Shown: in pieces, positions 11,001 to 18,712 of the stretch
Numbering within the stretch: the stretch's first letter is position 1
Layout: each line of letters starts with the position of its first letter
Assembly (NCBI RefSeq): GCF_028200735.1
Contig: NZ_JAQKPV010000020.1
Location: 1-49,782, forward strand
Source of the DNA: Streptomyces sp. ACA25
GTDB taxonomy: Bacteria; Actinomycetota; Actinomycetes; Streptomycetales; Streptomycetaceae
Length of the DNA stretch: 49,782 bases
Direction: 5' to 3'
Program-made: the position numbers and the translations under genes
Notes under the pieces: generated by a model
Told to the model about the DNA's origin: nothing
The model's input: the letters and a program-made list of their open reading frames with translations, nothing else
Databases searched by the model: none

Positions 11001-12406
11001 TCGAACTGGGCAAGCGCGACATCTTCCTCAACAATCCGTTACCGCTGCGTGCCTTCGACCGCAGCCTGGCCTTCATCGGCTTCAACCTCGACAGCGTGGT
11101 GCTCGACCGGACCCGTGGAGCGCGCCTGGCCGCTGATCTCACCGAGCAGGTCGACCGCGGCGGCTACCGGCCCCTGCCCCACACGGTCTATCCAGCGGCA
11201 CGCGTGGAGGAGGCATTCCAGCTCCTGCAGCACTCCCGGCACACGGGTAAGGTCGTCGTCTCCTTCGATCCACTGGACGAGCCCGTTCTCGTCGAACCCG
11301 CACCCGCCACCACCGTCCTGGACGGCACGGCCACCTACCTGGTGACCGGCGGGCTGACCGGGCTCGGCGCCGCAACCGCCCATTGGCTCGCCGACCACGG
11401 TGCCCGCCACCTGGCCCTGGTCTCCCGCCGCGGCCCGGCCGCTCCCGAAGCGGCAGCGCTCCTCACAAGCCTGACCGGGCGCGGCGTACACGCCACCGCT
11501 TACGCCGCCGACGTCGCCGATGAGGCCGACCTGCACCAGGTGCTCGGCGCCGTCGACGCCTCCGGGCAGCGGCTGCGCGGCGTCGTCCACGCCGCGACGC
11601 ACATGGACGACGCTCCCCTGGCCGAGCTCACCGATGACCGGTTCGCCGCTGTCCTGGCCCCCAAAGCGACGGGTGCCGCCCTGCTGGACCGCGCCACCGC
11701 AGGACGCGACCTGGACATGTTCCTCACCTATTCCTCGGTCGCCGCCGGCATCGGCAATCTCGGCCAGGCCGCGTACGCGGCGGCCAACGCCTACCTGGAA
11801 GCCCTGACCCGTGCCCGCCGGGCGGCGGGTCGGCCCGCAACCACCCTGGCCTATGGCCCGATCGGCGATACCGGGTACGCCGCCCGCCACCATATGGGTG
11901 CCGCCATGGCCGAACGCGGCTTCGAACCTCTCACCACCGCCGAGGCCCTGGCCGTCGCCGGTCGTTCGCTGGGCCTGGAAACTGATGTCGCCGGCATCGG
12001 CCGCTACCGTTGGGGCCACGCTCGCCGGTTGCTGTCAATCCTGTCCACTCCCCGCTTCGCCCACCTGGTGCCCGCCGGGGCGTCATCCTCCCCCCAAACC
12101 CGTGACGACCTGCTGCGCGAGCTGGCAGCCATGGCTCCCGACGAGGCCATGAGCGTGATCACTCAGACACTCGCCCGCTTTCTGGCAGCCGTCCTGCACA
12201 CCGACGCCGCCGAACTGGACCCCGCCCGCCCCGTAACCGACTACGGCCTTGACTCCCTACTGAGCACCGAATTCCTGGTGCGTGCCCGAGAACACTTCGA
12301 CATCCGCATCACACCTCCCGAGCTCATGGCCGGCGGCCGCACGCTGACCCATTTCGCCCGCCTGGTCCACAGCCGGCTCGGTATCGACTCCGCCTCCGAC
12401 ACCTGA
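5009..12406 (+). CDS. Highly reducing iterative type I polyketide synthase, KS-AT-DH-MT-ER-KR-ACP
   Basis: Predicted 2465-residue single-module PKS. KS: Cys177 (DTACSS), His312 (EAHGTGTPVGD), His350 (NLGHLEPA). AT: GHSVGE with Ser623 and an AFHS signature, which points to malonyl-CoA. DH: HxxxGxxxxP at His919 and an LLDAPLQA Asp1080. A methyltransferase-like region lies around 1300-1540 with motif I LEVGATTTALT, degenerate against the usual GAGTGG. ER around 1770-2085 has HGGAGAVGLA; KR from about 2110 has GGLTGLG, SS and Tyr2256; ACP Ser2416 is in GLDSL. There is no thioesterase, reductase or docking region. This order is the fungal HR-PKS order and is unusual in actinobacteria. The divergent oleABCD-like genes offer a release and processing route. 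ATG 5009 is favoured, eight bases after GGGGGAG; GTGs at 5000 and 5003 are alternatives. Confidence 0.93.
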   Translation: MGQFQQSVAVVGVGCRLPGGITDLDGLWTALQGGRDLVGEMPPDRFLKDRFVDPHGPRPGRSYTAAGGFLTDVASFDAAYFGISPKEAKHLDPQQRLLLEMTAEALDDAAIPAEELAGSNTCVYVGVSDPSYGVILATMENHTSPYTMPGSTLSIGANRLSYAFDLRGPSMVIDTACSSALVALDRACRTLQEGTSRVALAGGVNVLINAYSFAGFSYAGMLSRRGRCAAFSADADGFVRAEGGAVLVLKRLTDAVADGDRVHAVLAATGSNTDGRTTGMTLPSSEAQEALLRTIYQEAGIGPDELVYFEAHGTGTPVGDPAEAHAIGRALGQRRSSPLPIGSVKSNLGHLEPASGMAGLLKAILVLRHRIAPASLHALPLNPAIDFDGLGLAPTVEPVQLPSRGPAAVGVNSFGFGGANAHTIVIPPPTPSRPQPKTAPEQGDGAMPVVVSARSPRALKQLAGRMANRLREADPREYYDLAYTSTVRRSAHPHRAAVLATDPQQAAEELDRLFAGEPARGAVTHKNERGAVAFVYSGNGSQWPGMAADLLASEPVFHSAVEAADAALTPLLGWSVAMELEQPAPERWRRAETAQPALFTVQVGLTALLASHGLRPRTVLGHSVGEVAAAHAAGALTLEQAALVIAERSRTQEVTAGQGRMAAVGLPEQDARQALLRYKGALEIAGINSDRDVTVAGAADALTALGAELESRGVFFRELDLDYAFHSRAMNIVQEPLRAALAGLRPTAGRLPFVSTVTGAPLIGEKLDADYWWRNVREPVRFAQALGHMAAKGVDILVEIGPHPVLRPYLRRTEATCIPTLHRNGDGPREAATAVASLLAACAERNEQAHFPRPGRVVDLPAYPWQHERHWHGTPQDLVMRTSGSGLVEHPLLGERLPAPHPLWHGAVEPQLVPWLGDHRIGGSVLMPAAAYVDMALAAGKSALDRPVEVRYLEISRALALPWPDPGPIALQTAVTPADGALTISTREEHGGDCLPVVRAQLRTLLGSAPAPLDTTAISARCSHTVSGPDYYQQCHRLGLECGPAFQLLHTLHVGEGELLATYRLQHPADDHTVHPVLLDAPLQATIALADEQTPREAAGYLPSVFGSVRVWRTPAPSGVVYLRRRSRSTNEICWDITYADTDGTVTAEIDGCRTRRAHLSDRPPLTVQRTVLRAAPHPALPPPPSPLPAPAEVTAAAQATLAAARSALDGCGHDRFTAAAEAAVAHCWAAALRSLLAAPATPFRTADLEAGGLQPKHRRLVRLMLPLLVRHSLIRAAGDRWQLTDTALLPDALLRSLVEDHPAFGPDTLLLNRHLRHLPEMLRGTTDPRDLLLAGESFAEQRQETAPAHRFTQRAVQALLARIVHCWPSDRPLRVLEVGATTTALTAAVLPLLPADRTRYTCTAASQAAFARARHRFALLDFVDYRPLDLDADPAAQGLPEACFDLIVAGDALHAVTDLAAALGRLRALLVPGGHLLATEPHNAPVEGLLRGGLESFWERSDRTLRPATRLLPADRWKPLLERYGFTGTVQIGPRERSVLLTSADRRPVDEPALPAPPADTTWLIATEAATETSTAQALSALLGPCTVMLAPTDTATWAAALPDHGEVRIVLLLAETRPPQVGTRTIRRAAVLRALATASEALRAGIRPQVWLVTRPTGLFPAPERPAHPEDAAIWAAARTLSNERPDLCVRRVSFDRTGDVAADAWRLAAELLAPANTTEHGGERGKEDEIVLTRRGRFVPRQVQYPADEAPTAPATTPFILEARDPGLARRLVWRQMSTPQPGPGEVAVEMRAVALNYRDAMRANGLLPPEAVEDSPLSRGLGNDGAGVVRAVGPGVRDIAIGDRVHGVVPAALASHAVIPADGAMRIPDTMSFEEAATFPVVFLTVHHTLLTQAHVDAGETVLVHGGAGAVGLAVLQCARARGARVIATAGTETKRDLLRTLGAEHVLDSRTLHFAAQVRELTGGHGVDIVVNSLSGEAMTQSLDLLRPNGRFIELGKRDIFLNNPLPLRAFDRSLAFIGFNLDSVVLDRTRGARLAADLTEQVDRGGYRPLPHTVYPAARVEEAFQLLQHSRHTGKVVVSFDPLDEPVLVEPAPATTVLDGTATYLVTGGLTGLGAATAHWLADHGARHLALVSRRGPAAPEAAALLTSLTGRGVHATAYAADVADEADLHQVLGAVDASGQRLRGVVHAATHMDDAPLAELTDDRFAAVLAPKATGAALLDRATAGRDLDMFLTYSSVAAGIGNLGQAAYAAANAYLEALTRARRAAGRPATTLAYGPIGDTGYAARHHMGAAMAERGFEPLTTAEALAVAGRSLGLETDVAGIGRYRWGHARRLLSILSTPRFAHLVPAGASSSPQTRDDLLRELAAMAPDEAMSVITQTLARFLAAVLHTDAAELDPARPVTDYGLDSLLSTEFLVRAREHFDIRITPPELMAGGRTLTHFARLVHSRLGIDSASDT

Positions 12407-12408
12407 AC

Positions 12409-12660
12409 CCGCCCTGCAACTCGCTCTTCGTCCACGCCGGGCAGGTGCCCGAAGATCCGCTGGTCTGGGTCGGCCGGACAGATCACGGCCGAGGGCGCAT
12501 TGAGCGGTTTGACTGCCCGCCACTGTTCGATGTTGGTGTCTTCACACTCGTCCACGATCACAACGGATAGATGCTGCTACAGGTTGCGCACCGCGGCGCT
12601 GACTTCCGGAAGGGAATCCGAGGTGTCGGCCAGCAGGTCGAAGACGTACGCGCCTTCCTC
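12409..12660 (-). pseudogene. Decayed UvrD-like (SF1) DNA helicase fragment
   Basis: Read leftward, the sequence encodes VDECEDTNIEQW followed by ADPDQRIFG. These match the Walker B/motif II and motif III region (DExQDTxxxQW, xDPxQxIYG) of UvrD/Rep-family helicases. Just upstream the same frame reads DSLPEVSAAVRNL, then a TAG stop where a tyrosine codon would be natural, then QHLSVVIVDE. The homology stops near 12409, beside the PKS stop. Only a small internal piece of the helicase remains, so this is a relic rather than a gene. Identification rests on motif memory. Confidence 0.6.
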
Positions 12661-13465
12661 GCTACGCCCAGGCGATGGCGGAGTCCGGTTGGTCCCCTAC
12701 CGCCTGGCCGGCGGACAGCAACGGCGGCGCTGCGGACCATACTGGACAACATTCGCCGACACCTCGCCACGTTCACGAGCACGCCCAGCGATCGGTAAGC
12801 CCACCCGAGAAGCTATGGGGTTCTTCTTGACGCGTGAAGGAGGGCCGCCGGGACACCACCCGAAGGCGGTGACGGCATCCACCGGCCCTTGACCCCTCAC
12901 CAGCCCAGAGGGCCGAGATGCCCCTCAGAATACCGCCCGGAGGCCCGTCACCATGACCTCACGCCCCGACCCGGAGGAACTGCTGACCGTCCACCAGGCC
13001 GCTGCCATCCTCGGCATCACCCCCTCGACGCATCACCGAACGCACGGCGCAGCGGCTGCTCTCGCGTGCGTGAATGCGATGACGGCGTCCTACTCTGGTA
13101 CACGGTTCCCCGCTGGCAGACGAGGTGAGTTCGGCGATCCTCAACTTCGCTCCGGTGTAACACAATCCCCACCGGGCCGACACGAGGCGTGGACTTGCGA
13201 AGCCGTAGGTCAGTTGGGCGTGGGCAAGAGCATGGATCGTCACACCATCAGCTCAGCTGTTTGGAATCGGCGTGAGAGTCAGTGGGTCCACTCGGTGCAC
13301 CGGTGCCGCTGCGCGTCCTCGTTCTCGGCGAACGGGCCCGGCAGCAGCCGGACAAACGACCACCGGGCCTTAACGGAGGGTCATAGGGGCACTCCTCCTG
13401 CAGCAGGCGCCAGAGTGCGTCCCCGATGTCGAGTGGAACCTCGCGAACCTCGTGGTTGACGCGGT
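12661..13465. other. Gene-poor stretch with a short HTH-like fragment
   Basis: About 800 bases lie here without a convincing gene. At 12953 a frame begins with EELLTVHQAAAILGITPST, which looks like the start of an excisionase/MerR-type helix-turn-helix. The expected recognition helix is then lost and the rest of the 168-codon frame has no recognisable content. It is probably a truncated xis-like fragment. Together with the helicase relic it suggests insertions and deletions between the PKS and the peptidase gene. Confidence 0.35.
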
Positions 13466-14701
13466 TCAGCACCAACCGTTGACGGGACCGTTCACCCCCG
13501 TCCACAGGTAGGCGTCACTGACCCAGGTGCCGTCGGTCAGCCGGTTCCACTGCGCGGTCGAGCCGTAACGCCCGGTGTGGGTTGTGCCGTTCTGTGAGCA
13601 CGAGATGCTGACCGTCGCCCCGTCGGCCACCGATCCAAGAACTGCGTAGCCGGTGCCCGGCCCGGCACGCTTGGTCAGCGCCCCGCCGCCGTTGGCGTCG
13701 ACCACCCCCTGGGTGAAGCCCAGCGCGCCGTAGTTGTACAGGGTGCCTCCGGCGTACACCTGGCGGCTGCCATGCAGAGCGGACCCCTGGTAGGCGGCGG
13801 CACCGTTCTGAAAAGTCCACTTACCCAGGTTGTGACCGGCCAGCGCGACGTACTGGTTGTTCTGACGCAGGCCGAAGTGCACGTGCCGGCCGTAGGCGGC
13901 ACCGCCGCAGGTGACGTCGGTGCCCGTATAGCCGAGGTAGGCACCCATTTGCACCGCGCCGCCGTTGGTGTCGATGTTGTTCCACAGGTGGTAGTAGTCC
14001 GTGGCGTACCCGCGGTCGTGGATTACCCGAATCCAGCCCCTGCACATGGTGTAGGCCGTACCTCCGCGCGCCGCGCGCACCACTTCGTCGCCGCCCGCCA
14101 TGTCGATCGAGCTCCACGGATGGGCGGTGCCTCCCCAGCCATGCGGACCACTGGTCAGGGTCATGCTGCTGCCCTGCGTCGACGGCAGCATCATGCCGGT
14201 GCGGAAGTCACCTCCAGCCGCCTCGGCCGCGATCTCGCCGTCCGCGTCCTCGGCCTTGCCGGGTTCCGGCTGCCGGCCGTCCTGCTCGGCGAAGAGAGGC
14301 TTCTCCGCCGGCTTGACGACTGGAGAGTGCTCTGCGAGGGCGGCGAACTCGTCCTCACCCTCGAAAGCGACCTGCCAGTCCGAGCCCCGCCGCTCGGCGA
14401 GGAACAGCCAGCCCTGAGGCATGCGTTCCGATCCCGGATCAGTGGCCAGAACCGCGGTACCGAATGCCCAGTTGCCCGACTTCCGGGCGATGGTGACCTG
14501 GGGCTCGTCAGTGGCTGCCGCCGGCCCTACGGCGCTGCGGCCGTGCTCCAGGAGGCGTTCGGTCACCGCCTCCGATGGACTGGAGGCAGGTGCCTTCTCA
14601 CTGGCGGTCGCCGGCGCGGCCACGGTCAGTGCCCCCGCCAGCATCAGCAGGGCGCTCACCGTTCCGACCCAGCGCGTGCCGGATCTCCTTCGAGCGGACA
14701 A
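13466..14701 (-). CDS. Secreted M23-family peptidase (LasA-like) with C-terminal SH3-like domain
   Basis: Predicted 411-residue exported zinc metallopeptidase. Residues 1-33 form a Sec signal peptide (RRR, hydrophobic core, ATA before Ser34). After a long spacer, the peptidase core has His194 and Asp200 (AHPWSSID), a YYHLWN segment (His238) and the HVHFGL motif (His273, His275), the ligand pattern of M23 endopeptidases. The last 75 residues resemble a bacterial SH3b domain (RAGPGTGYAVLGSV...WV.DAYLWT). Such enzymes cut peptidoglycan cross-bridges or glycine-rich proteins outside the cell. The start is a TTG, well supported by GGAGG five bases upstream. It stands alone with no operon partner and may be unrelated to the flanking biosynthetic genes. 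Confidence 0.85.
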   Translation of the reverse strand: MSARRRSGTRWVGTVSALLMLAGALTVAAPATASEKAPASSPSEAVTERLLEHGRSAVGPAAATDEPQVTIARKSGNWAFGTAVLATDPGSERMPQGWLFLAERRGSDWQVAFEGEDEFAALAEHSPVVKPAEKPLFAEQDGRQPEPGKAEDADGEIAAEAAGGDFRTGMMLPSTQGSSMTLTSGPHGWGGTAHPWSSIDMAGGDEVVRAARGGTAYTMCRGWIRVIHDRGYATDYYHLWNNIDTNGGAVQMGAYLGYTGTDVTCGGAAYGRHVHFGLRQNNQYVALAGHNLGKWTFQNGAAAYQGSALHGSRQVYAGGTLYNYGALGFTQGVVDANGGGALTKRAGPGTGYAVLGSVADGATVSISCSQNGTTHTGRYGSTAQWNRLTDGTWVSDAYLWTGVNGPVNGWC

Positions 14702-15000
14702 GTAGGCCTCCTACGTCAGGGTTCGCAGGCTCGCAACGACACCCGATTTTGATGGTGTACCGTCAAATTACGGAACAGTAGCTTCCGCAGCAAGAGGGCC
14801 TTGTTCCCACCGGGGGTGAGCTTGCCATGCCGGTATTCGGCTACCCGCCGCGGACGGCAGCCTGGTCACCTTCGTAGAGGTGCCGCGCCGACCCGAGGCG
14901 GTGGACGAGCTCTGGGAGCACGCCCGGCAGCGGCTGCCACGCTCGGTGGTGCACGGCCGCACTCAGGCCGACGGGGGCACCACCGGCTCAGCTCTTGTTG
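14702..15000. other. Intergenic stretch, no gene recognised
   Basis: It holds the upstream region of the peptidase gene, including a TTTGACGG box on the leftward strand near 14762-14769 that could be a -35 element. Beyond that, high-GC sequence with no recognisable coding content. Confidence 0.3.
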
Positions 15001-15310
15001 CGCCTGCATCCCCGGCGAGAACAGGCCAGGTGCCGGGCGTCTTTTTTCGCCACGGCGAGGTTCGCCCCCAGCAGCAGGACCGCGCAGTAGTCGTCCCCGT
15101 CCCGCACACCCCAGCCCATGTCCTGCCCGATCCGCTGGACCTGCTTGGCCATGCGGACAGTGCTGTCAGCGCGACGGCTTCAGTCGCTCCACCGTCCTGC
15201 GGCCGGGGAATCCCGTGTCGAGGATCAGCAGAGAGTACGCGTCCGGGGAAGTTGACGCCGTCGAACCTGTTGACCAGCACCGCTAGGTGGTACGCCGACG
15301 GCCCCCGCAG
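15001..15310 (-). pseudogene. Frameshifted remnant of a DEAD/DEAH-box (XPD/DinG-like) helicase C-terminus
   Basis: Read leftward, three frames together give the tail of a known actinobacterial helicase type. One frame gives AVLVNRFDGVNFPG. The next gives LLILDTGFPGRRTVERLK. A third gives MAKQVQRIGQDMGWGVRDGD followed by DYCAVLLLGANL. In intact proteins these would be one continuous stretch (NRYDGIDLPG...RLLVIDGLP...QRIxQGMGRGVR...AVLLLG), so at least two frameshifts have occurred. The Q-x-x-GR-R motif VI is also altered (GWGVR). It lies between the peptidase and the AfsA-like gene. Confidence 0.6.
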
Positions 15311-15330
15311 TGCGGCGCAGGTGGCGAACC

Positions 15331-16254
15331 TCAGACAGGCTGGCGCGGCAGGGAGGCCCGTTGCTGCCTCGTGGTCCCCACCGCTGCCTCGAAACACGTG
15401 ACGTGATCCTGCTCGACGCGCACGTTGAGAAGATCGCTGCTGTCAGAGGTGAGGGTCAGCCAGACCGGCCGGTCCAGTTCCAGGTAGCGGTGGAAGCGCG
15501 TGGTCATGCTGGTGACGATGGTGCACCCGGCTGGATGGCTGGTGATGGCGGCCTGACGGGCGGCCTCCAAGAGCAGCATGCCCGGAACGTGGTCGACCGG
15601 GTGGTCGAAGAGAATCGGGTGGTCGAGGTCCACACGCAGCTGCCATGTTCGGAGGTGTCGGGTGGGGGACAGCACCACGTCCCCAGGCAGGTGGCGCGCC
15701 ACCTTTTCGGGCGGAACCCCCTCGGCCGGAGGGAGCGCGTTCGCTCGAGCCGCTGCCGTGTCGTGGCGTCCGGCGCGTAGACGCCGGTAGACGCCGGGGC
15801 TATGCGCGGAGTACCGGGTGTGGGCATGGCCCAGCGCACTGCCGTCCGCCCATGCGGTCATGCGCATGCACGCTGCGGCGAGCATCCCGCGCCTGCGGAC
15901 GGCCTCAACGCACGTGACGACGAGGCGCACCTCCAACGGCTGGGGGCCGACTCGCAGCGCGTCGGGCAGCACATGGAAGGACAAGTCCTTCCATACCAGC
16001 TGATGGTCGAGCGGAACGTCGAAGGCTTCGTGGGAAAGCAAGGACAGAGCCTGCCGCACCGTCTCGGCAAAGAGCAGGGGATCGTGGAACCCGCGACGAG
16101 GGTGGTAGAAGCCGTGGCCGCGCGGCCACTGGGCGGTCACGATGAAGGTGTCGTCGACCGCCAACCATCCGGTGAGGAGAACCTCGGCATGTGCGCTCTT
16201 GTGCACCAAGTGCCTGGAAACGGCCATGCCAGGCCCGGGGGATAACGCATACAT
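15331..16254 (-). CDS. AfsA/ScbA-like gamma-butyrolactone biosynthesis protein
   Basis: Predicted 307-residue A-factor synthase family protein with two hotdog-like A-factor repeats: FYHPRRGFHDPLLFAETVRQA in the first half and a second around DHPILFDHPVDHVPGMLLLEAARQAA. AfsA-type enzymes join a beta-ketoacyl thioester to dihydroxyacetone phosphate, the committing step to butyrolactone autoregulators. ATG 16254 gives the usual family length of about 300; the longer open frame runs antisense into the divergent TetR gene and is rejected. It is divergent from a receptor-like gene, the classic scbA-scbR arrangement, with an AT-rich palindrome between them that is a plausible autoregulatory element. 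Confidence 0.88.
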   Translation of the reverse strand: MYALSPGPGMAVSRHLVHKSAHAEVLLTGWLAVDDTFIVTAQWPRGHGFYHPRRGFHDPLLFAETVRQALSLLSHEAFDVPLDHQLVWKDLSFHVLPDALRVGPQPLEVRLVVTCVEAVRRRGMLAAACMRMTAWADGSALGHAHTRYSAHSPGVYRRLRAGRHDTAAARANALPPAEGVPPEKVARHLPGDVVLSPTRHLRTWQLRVDLDHPILFDHPVDHVPGMLLLEAARQAAITSHPAGCTIVTSMTTRFHRYLELDRPVWLTLTSDSSDLLNVRVEQDHVTCFEAAVGTTRQQRASLPRQPV

Positions 16255-16314
16255 GGGACTCCCTGCGTCACTGTAGCGCGAGAGTTGGGGGGTAGACGAC
16301 GGTTGAGATGGGGT

Positions 16315-16331
16315 AGAATAAATTATATTCT
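16315..16331. promoter_or_regulatory. Candidate autoregulatory element (butyrolactone receptor operator)
   Basis: A perfect inverted repeat, AGAATA-AATTA-TATTCT, followed directly by a T-run, stands in the roughly 100-base gap between the AfsA-like gene and its receptor-like neighbour. It is strikingly AT-rich against the surrounding GC. Receptor operators (AREs) are semi-palindromes of about 22-26 bases often ending in T-rich sequence, and lie in this position in scbA/scbR-type loci. It lies 26 bases upstream of the TetR start, where bound receptor would block transcription. Confidence 0.55.
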
Positions 16332-16356
16332 TTTTTTCGTCAAAGTGGGGTAGGAC

Positions 16357-16980
16357 TTGCCTGATCCGAAGCAGGATCGAGCGGTACAAAGTCGGCAACG
16401 CCTGCTGGTGGCGGCAGCCGAACTGTTCGATCAGTACGGCTACCAGGGGGCGAACGTCAGCGACATCGCACAGCGGGCGGGCATGACGCTGGGGGCGCTG
16501 TACTTCCACTACGGCAGCAAGCAGGGTGTGGCCGAGGCGGTGATGAACGCGCAACCTCAGGTCATCGAGCCGCTGTTGGAGTCCGACGGGCTGCAGCGCG
16601 TCATTGACATCACCCTGGTCTGGGCTGACCGCTTGCAGGTCGATCCGCTGTTGCGGGCCGGTGTCCGGCTCGCGGTCGAACAGCGGGGCCACGGTCTGAG
16701 CGACCCCAGCTCGTTCGACGGCTGGGCTGCGATCTTGACTGGGCACCTGCAGGTTGCGCACGACCGAGGGGATCTGCGCCCGGACGTTCCTCCCACGGCG
16801 GTGGCCCAGTTCATCGTCGGGGCCTGCACCGGTGTACAGCTGTATTCCCAGCTGGTCACCGATCGGGCCGACCTCATGGATCGGACCTGCCAGATGTGGC
16901 GACTGCTCCTCCCCGGAATCGCCACCGACGAAGCCCGCGCGGTCACCACCATCGATCCCGGACGAGGACGGACCGCGTAG
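16357..16980 (+). CDS. Gamma-butyrolactone receptor-like TetR regulator
   Basis: Predicted 207-residue TetR-family repressor. The N-terminal HTH (residues about 10-56: RQRLLVAAAELFDQYGYQGA, then SDIAQRAGMTLGALYFHYGSK) is very close to the ArpA/ScbR receptor consensus. The C-terminal ligand pocket contains a family-like VGACTGVQLYSQLVTDR segment. It likely represses its own and the AfsA-like promoter until a butyrolactone is bound. The start is TTG with AGGA just upstream and gives the family length. The stop (TAG) is immediately followed by the ATG of the next gene, so the two are cotranscribed. Confidence 0.88.
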   Translation: MPDPKQDRAVQSRQRLLVAAAELFDQYGYQGANVSDIAQRAGMTLGALYFHYGSKQGVAEAVMNAQPQVIEPLLESDGLQRVIDITLVWADRLQVDPLLRAGVRLAVEQRGHGLSDPSSFDGWAAILTGHLQVAHDRGDLRPDVPPTAVAQFIVGACTGVQLYSQLVTDRADLMDRTCQMWRLLLPGIATDEARAVTTIDPGRGRTA

Positions 16981-17883
16981 ATGCCTGCTGCTCCTGATGC
17001 CACGGCCCGGCACCGATTACGCCGTGGCCGCCTCCGCATCGTCGTCACCGGGGCCACCGGTACCGTCGGGCGCCGCGTCGCGGCCCTGCTGGCGGCCGAG
17101 ACCTGTCAGAGTGTTCTGGTCAGCCGCGACCCGTCGAGTGCTGGGCTCGCCGGGCATGTAGAGCGGGCCGATCACGGGGACGTAGCGCGGTTGAGCGAGG
17201 TACTCGCGGACGCTGACGCCGTGCTGATCATCACTACTGACCCCCTCCGGCCCGAGCACGACGCCAACATCGTCACCGCGGCAGTCGCCGCAGGTGTCGG
17301 CCACCTCGTCAAGCTTTCCGCGCTGGCGGTGGCCGACCCCGGCGCCCAGGACCTCATCACCACGTGGCAACGCTCCGCCGAGGACCGGGTCCGGCAGTCC
17401 GGCATTCCTTGGACGATCCTGCGGTCCCGAGCCTTCATGACTCACGCGCTGGCGTGGGCGCCGGACATACGCCGGGACGCCACCGTCCGCGGGCTGTACA
17501 CCGACTCCCGTAACGCCTGTGTCGCGCCTGAAGACATCGCGCACGTCGCGCGGCGCGTCCTGCTCGAGGACGGCCACCGCGGCCGCACCTACTCCCTCAC
17601 CGGACCCGAGGCGCTGTCGGTCCGGGACCAGGTCGCACAGCTCGGCGCCACGCTCCGACGGCCGCTGTCGTGTGCGGAACTGACTTCCGCTCAGGCCCAG
17701 GAGCGCTGGCGCCTACGGTACCCCGAAGAGCTCGTGCGGGCCCTCGCGGCTAGTGCGGAGCGCCAGCGACTCGGAGCTAAGGAGGCGACCACCCACGACG
17801 TCGAGGAGTTGCTGGGGCGACCCTCCACGCCCTTCACATCCTGGGCCGCCGAGCATGCACACCTGTTCGATACCCTTACCTGA
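16981..17883 (+). CDS. NmrA-like NAD(P)-binding oxidoreductase
   Basis: Predicted 300-residue atypical short-chain dehydrogenase. The nucleotide-binding motif VVTGATGTVG is near residues 21-30, followed by SRDPSS and later WTILRSRAFM, typical of the NmrA/NAD(P)H azoreductase-like group. No catalytic YxxxK is evident, as usual in this group. It starts directly at the receptor gene stop and is followed 12 bases later by a classical SDR. Similar oxidoreductases in butyrolactone loci are thought to set the redox state of the signal molecule; that role here is inferred from position only. A stress or redox sensor is possible. Confidence 0.75.
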   Translation: MPAAPDATARHRLRRGRLRIVVTGATGTVGRRVAALLAAETCQSVLVSRDPSSAGLAGHVERADHGDVARLSEVLADADAVLIITTDPLRPEHDANIVTAAVAAGVGHLVKLSALAVADPGAQDLITTWQRSAEDRVRQSGIPWTILRSRAFMTHALAWAPDIRRDATVRGLYTDSRNACVAPEDIAHVARRVLLEDGHRGRTYSLTGPEALSVRDQVAQLGATLRRPLSCAELTSAQAQERWRLRYPEELVRALAASAERQRLGAKEATTHDVEELLGRPSTPFTSWAAEHAHLFDTLT

Positions 17884-17895
17884 CTGGAGACCCGC

Positions 17896-18666
17896 ATGGC
17901 GAACGAACGTCTTCTGCACGGCAAGAGCGTCATGATCACCGGCGCGTCGAGCGGCATCGGTGCCGCGGCCGCACGCCTCTTTGCAGCGGAAGGCGCAGCC
18001 GTCGTGCTGACCGCACGCCGGGTCGACCGCTTACGCCAACTTGCTGATGAGATCCGAGCGGCCGGAGGGCGGGCGGTCGCAGCCCCCGGAGACGTGGTCA
18101 GCGCTCAAGACATGCGCGACGCGGTCGCGACAGCTGTCGATACCTTCGGACGGCTGGACGCGGCCTTCAACAACGCCGGATGGACCTCCGTGGGCACGGC
18201 TTTCCACGAGATCGATGACGAGGAGTACGACCGGATCGTCGACGTGAACCAGCGGGGCGTGTGGAACGCGATGCGGGCGCAGCTCACGGTGATGCTGAGT
18301 CGAGGCGCCGGCGGAGCCATCGTCAATACCGCCAGTGTCGCCGGCGTCCGGGCCACCGGCGTCGCTGCGCCGTACATCGCGGCCAAGCACGCGGTCATCG
18401 GCCTGACCAGAGCTGCAGCCGACGAGTACGGGGACCACGGCATCCGTGTCAACGCCCTCGTCGTAGGTAGCACCGAGACGGAGCTGATGCAGGAGGCGCT
18501 AGCCCGCACCCCCAGCCTCTTCCTGCCCTTCACTCAGCGGGCGATCCAGCGTCGTCTCGCCGCACCTCAGGAGGTGGCACAGGCAGCGGCATGGCTCTGC
18601 TCCGACCGCTCGTCCTTCGTCACTGCGTCAGCAATCCCCGTGGATGGGGGCTGGACGGCCCGCTGA
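17896..18666 (+). CDS. Short-chain dehydrogenase/reductase (classical SDR)
   Basis: Predicted 256-residue SDR with all classical features: TGASSGIG cofactor motif (about residues 15-22), NNAG, a catalytic Ser in NTASVAG, YIAAK giving Tyr and Lys, and the C-terminal VDGGWTAR. It reduces or oxidises a keto/hydroxy group with NAD(P)H. GGAG lies upstream of the ATG. As third gene after the receptor and NmrA-like genes it may complete butyrolactone biosynthesis (6-keto reduction, as ScbB-type enzymes do), but it could equally be a general dehydrogenase. A strong bidirectional terminator follows. Confidence 0.82.
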   Translation: MANERLLHGKSVMITGASSGIGAAAARLFAAEGAAVVLTARRVDRLRQLADEIRAAGGRAVAAPGDVVSAQDMRDAVATAVDTFGRLDAAFNNAGWTSVGTAFHEIDDEEYDRIVDVNQRGVWNAMRAQLTVMLSRGAGGAIVNTASVAGVRATGVAAPYIAAKHAVIGLTRAAADEYGDHGIRVNALVVGSTETELMQEALARTPSLFLPFTQRAIQRRLAAPQEVAQAAAWLCSDRSSFVTASAIPVDGGWTAR

Positions 18667-18712
18667 CCCGCAGCTCCCTGCCCCCGCACGGCCCGGATCA
18701 GCCAGGAACGGC

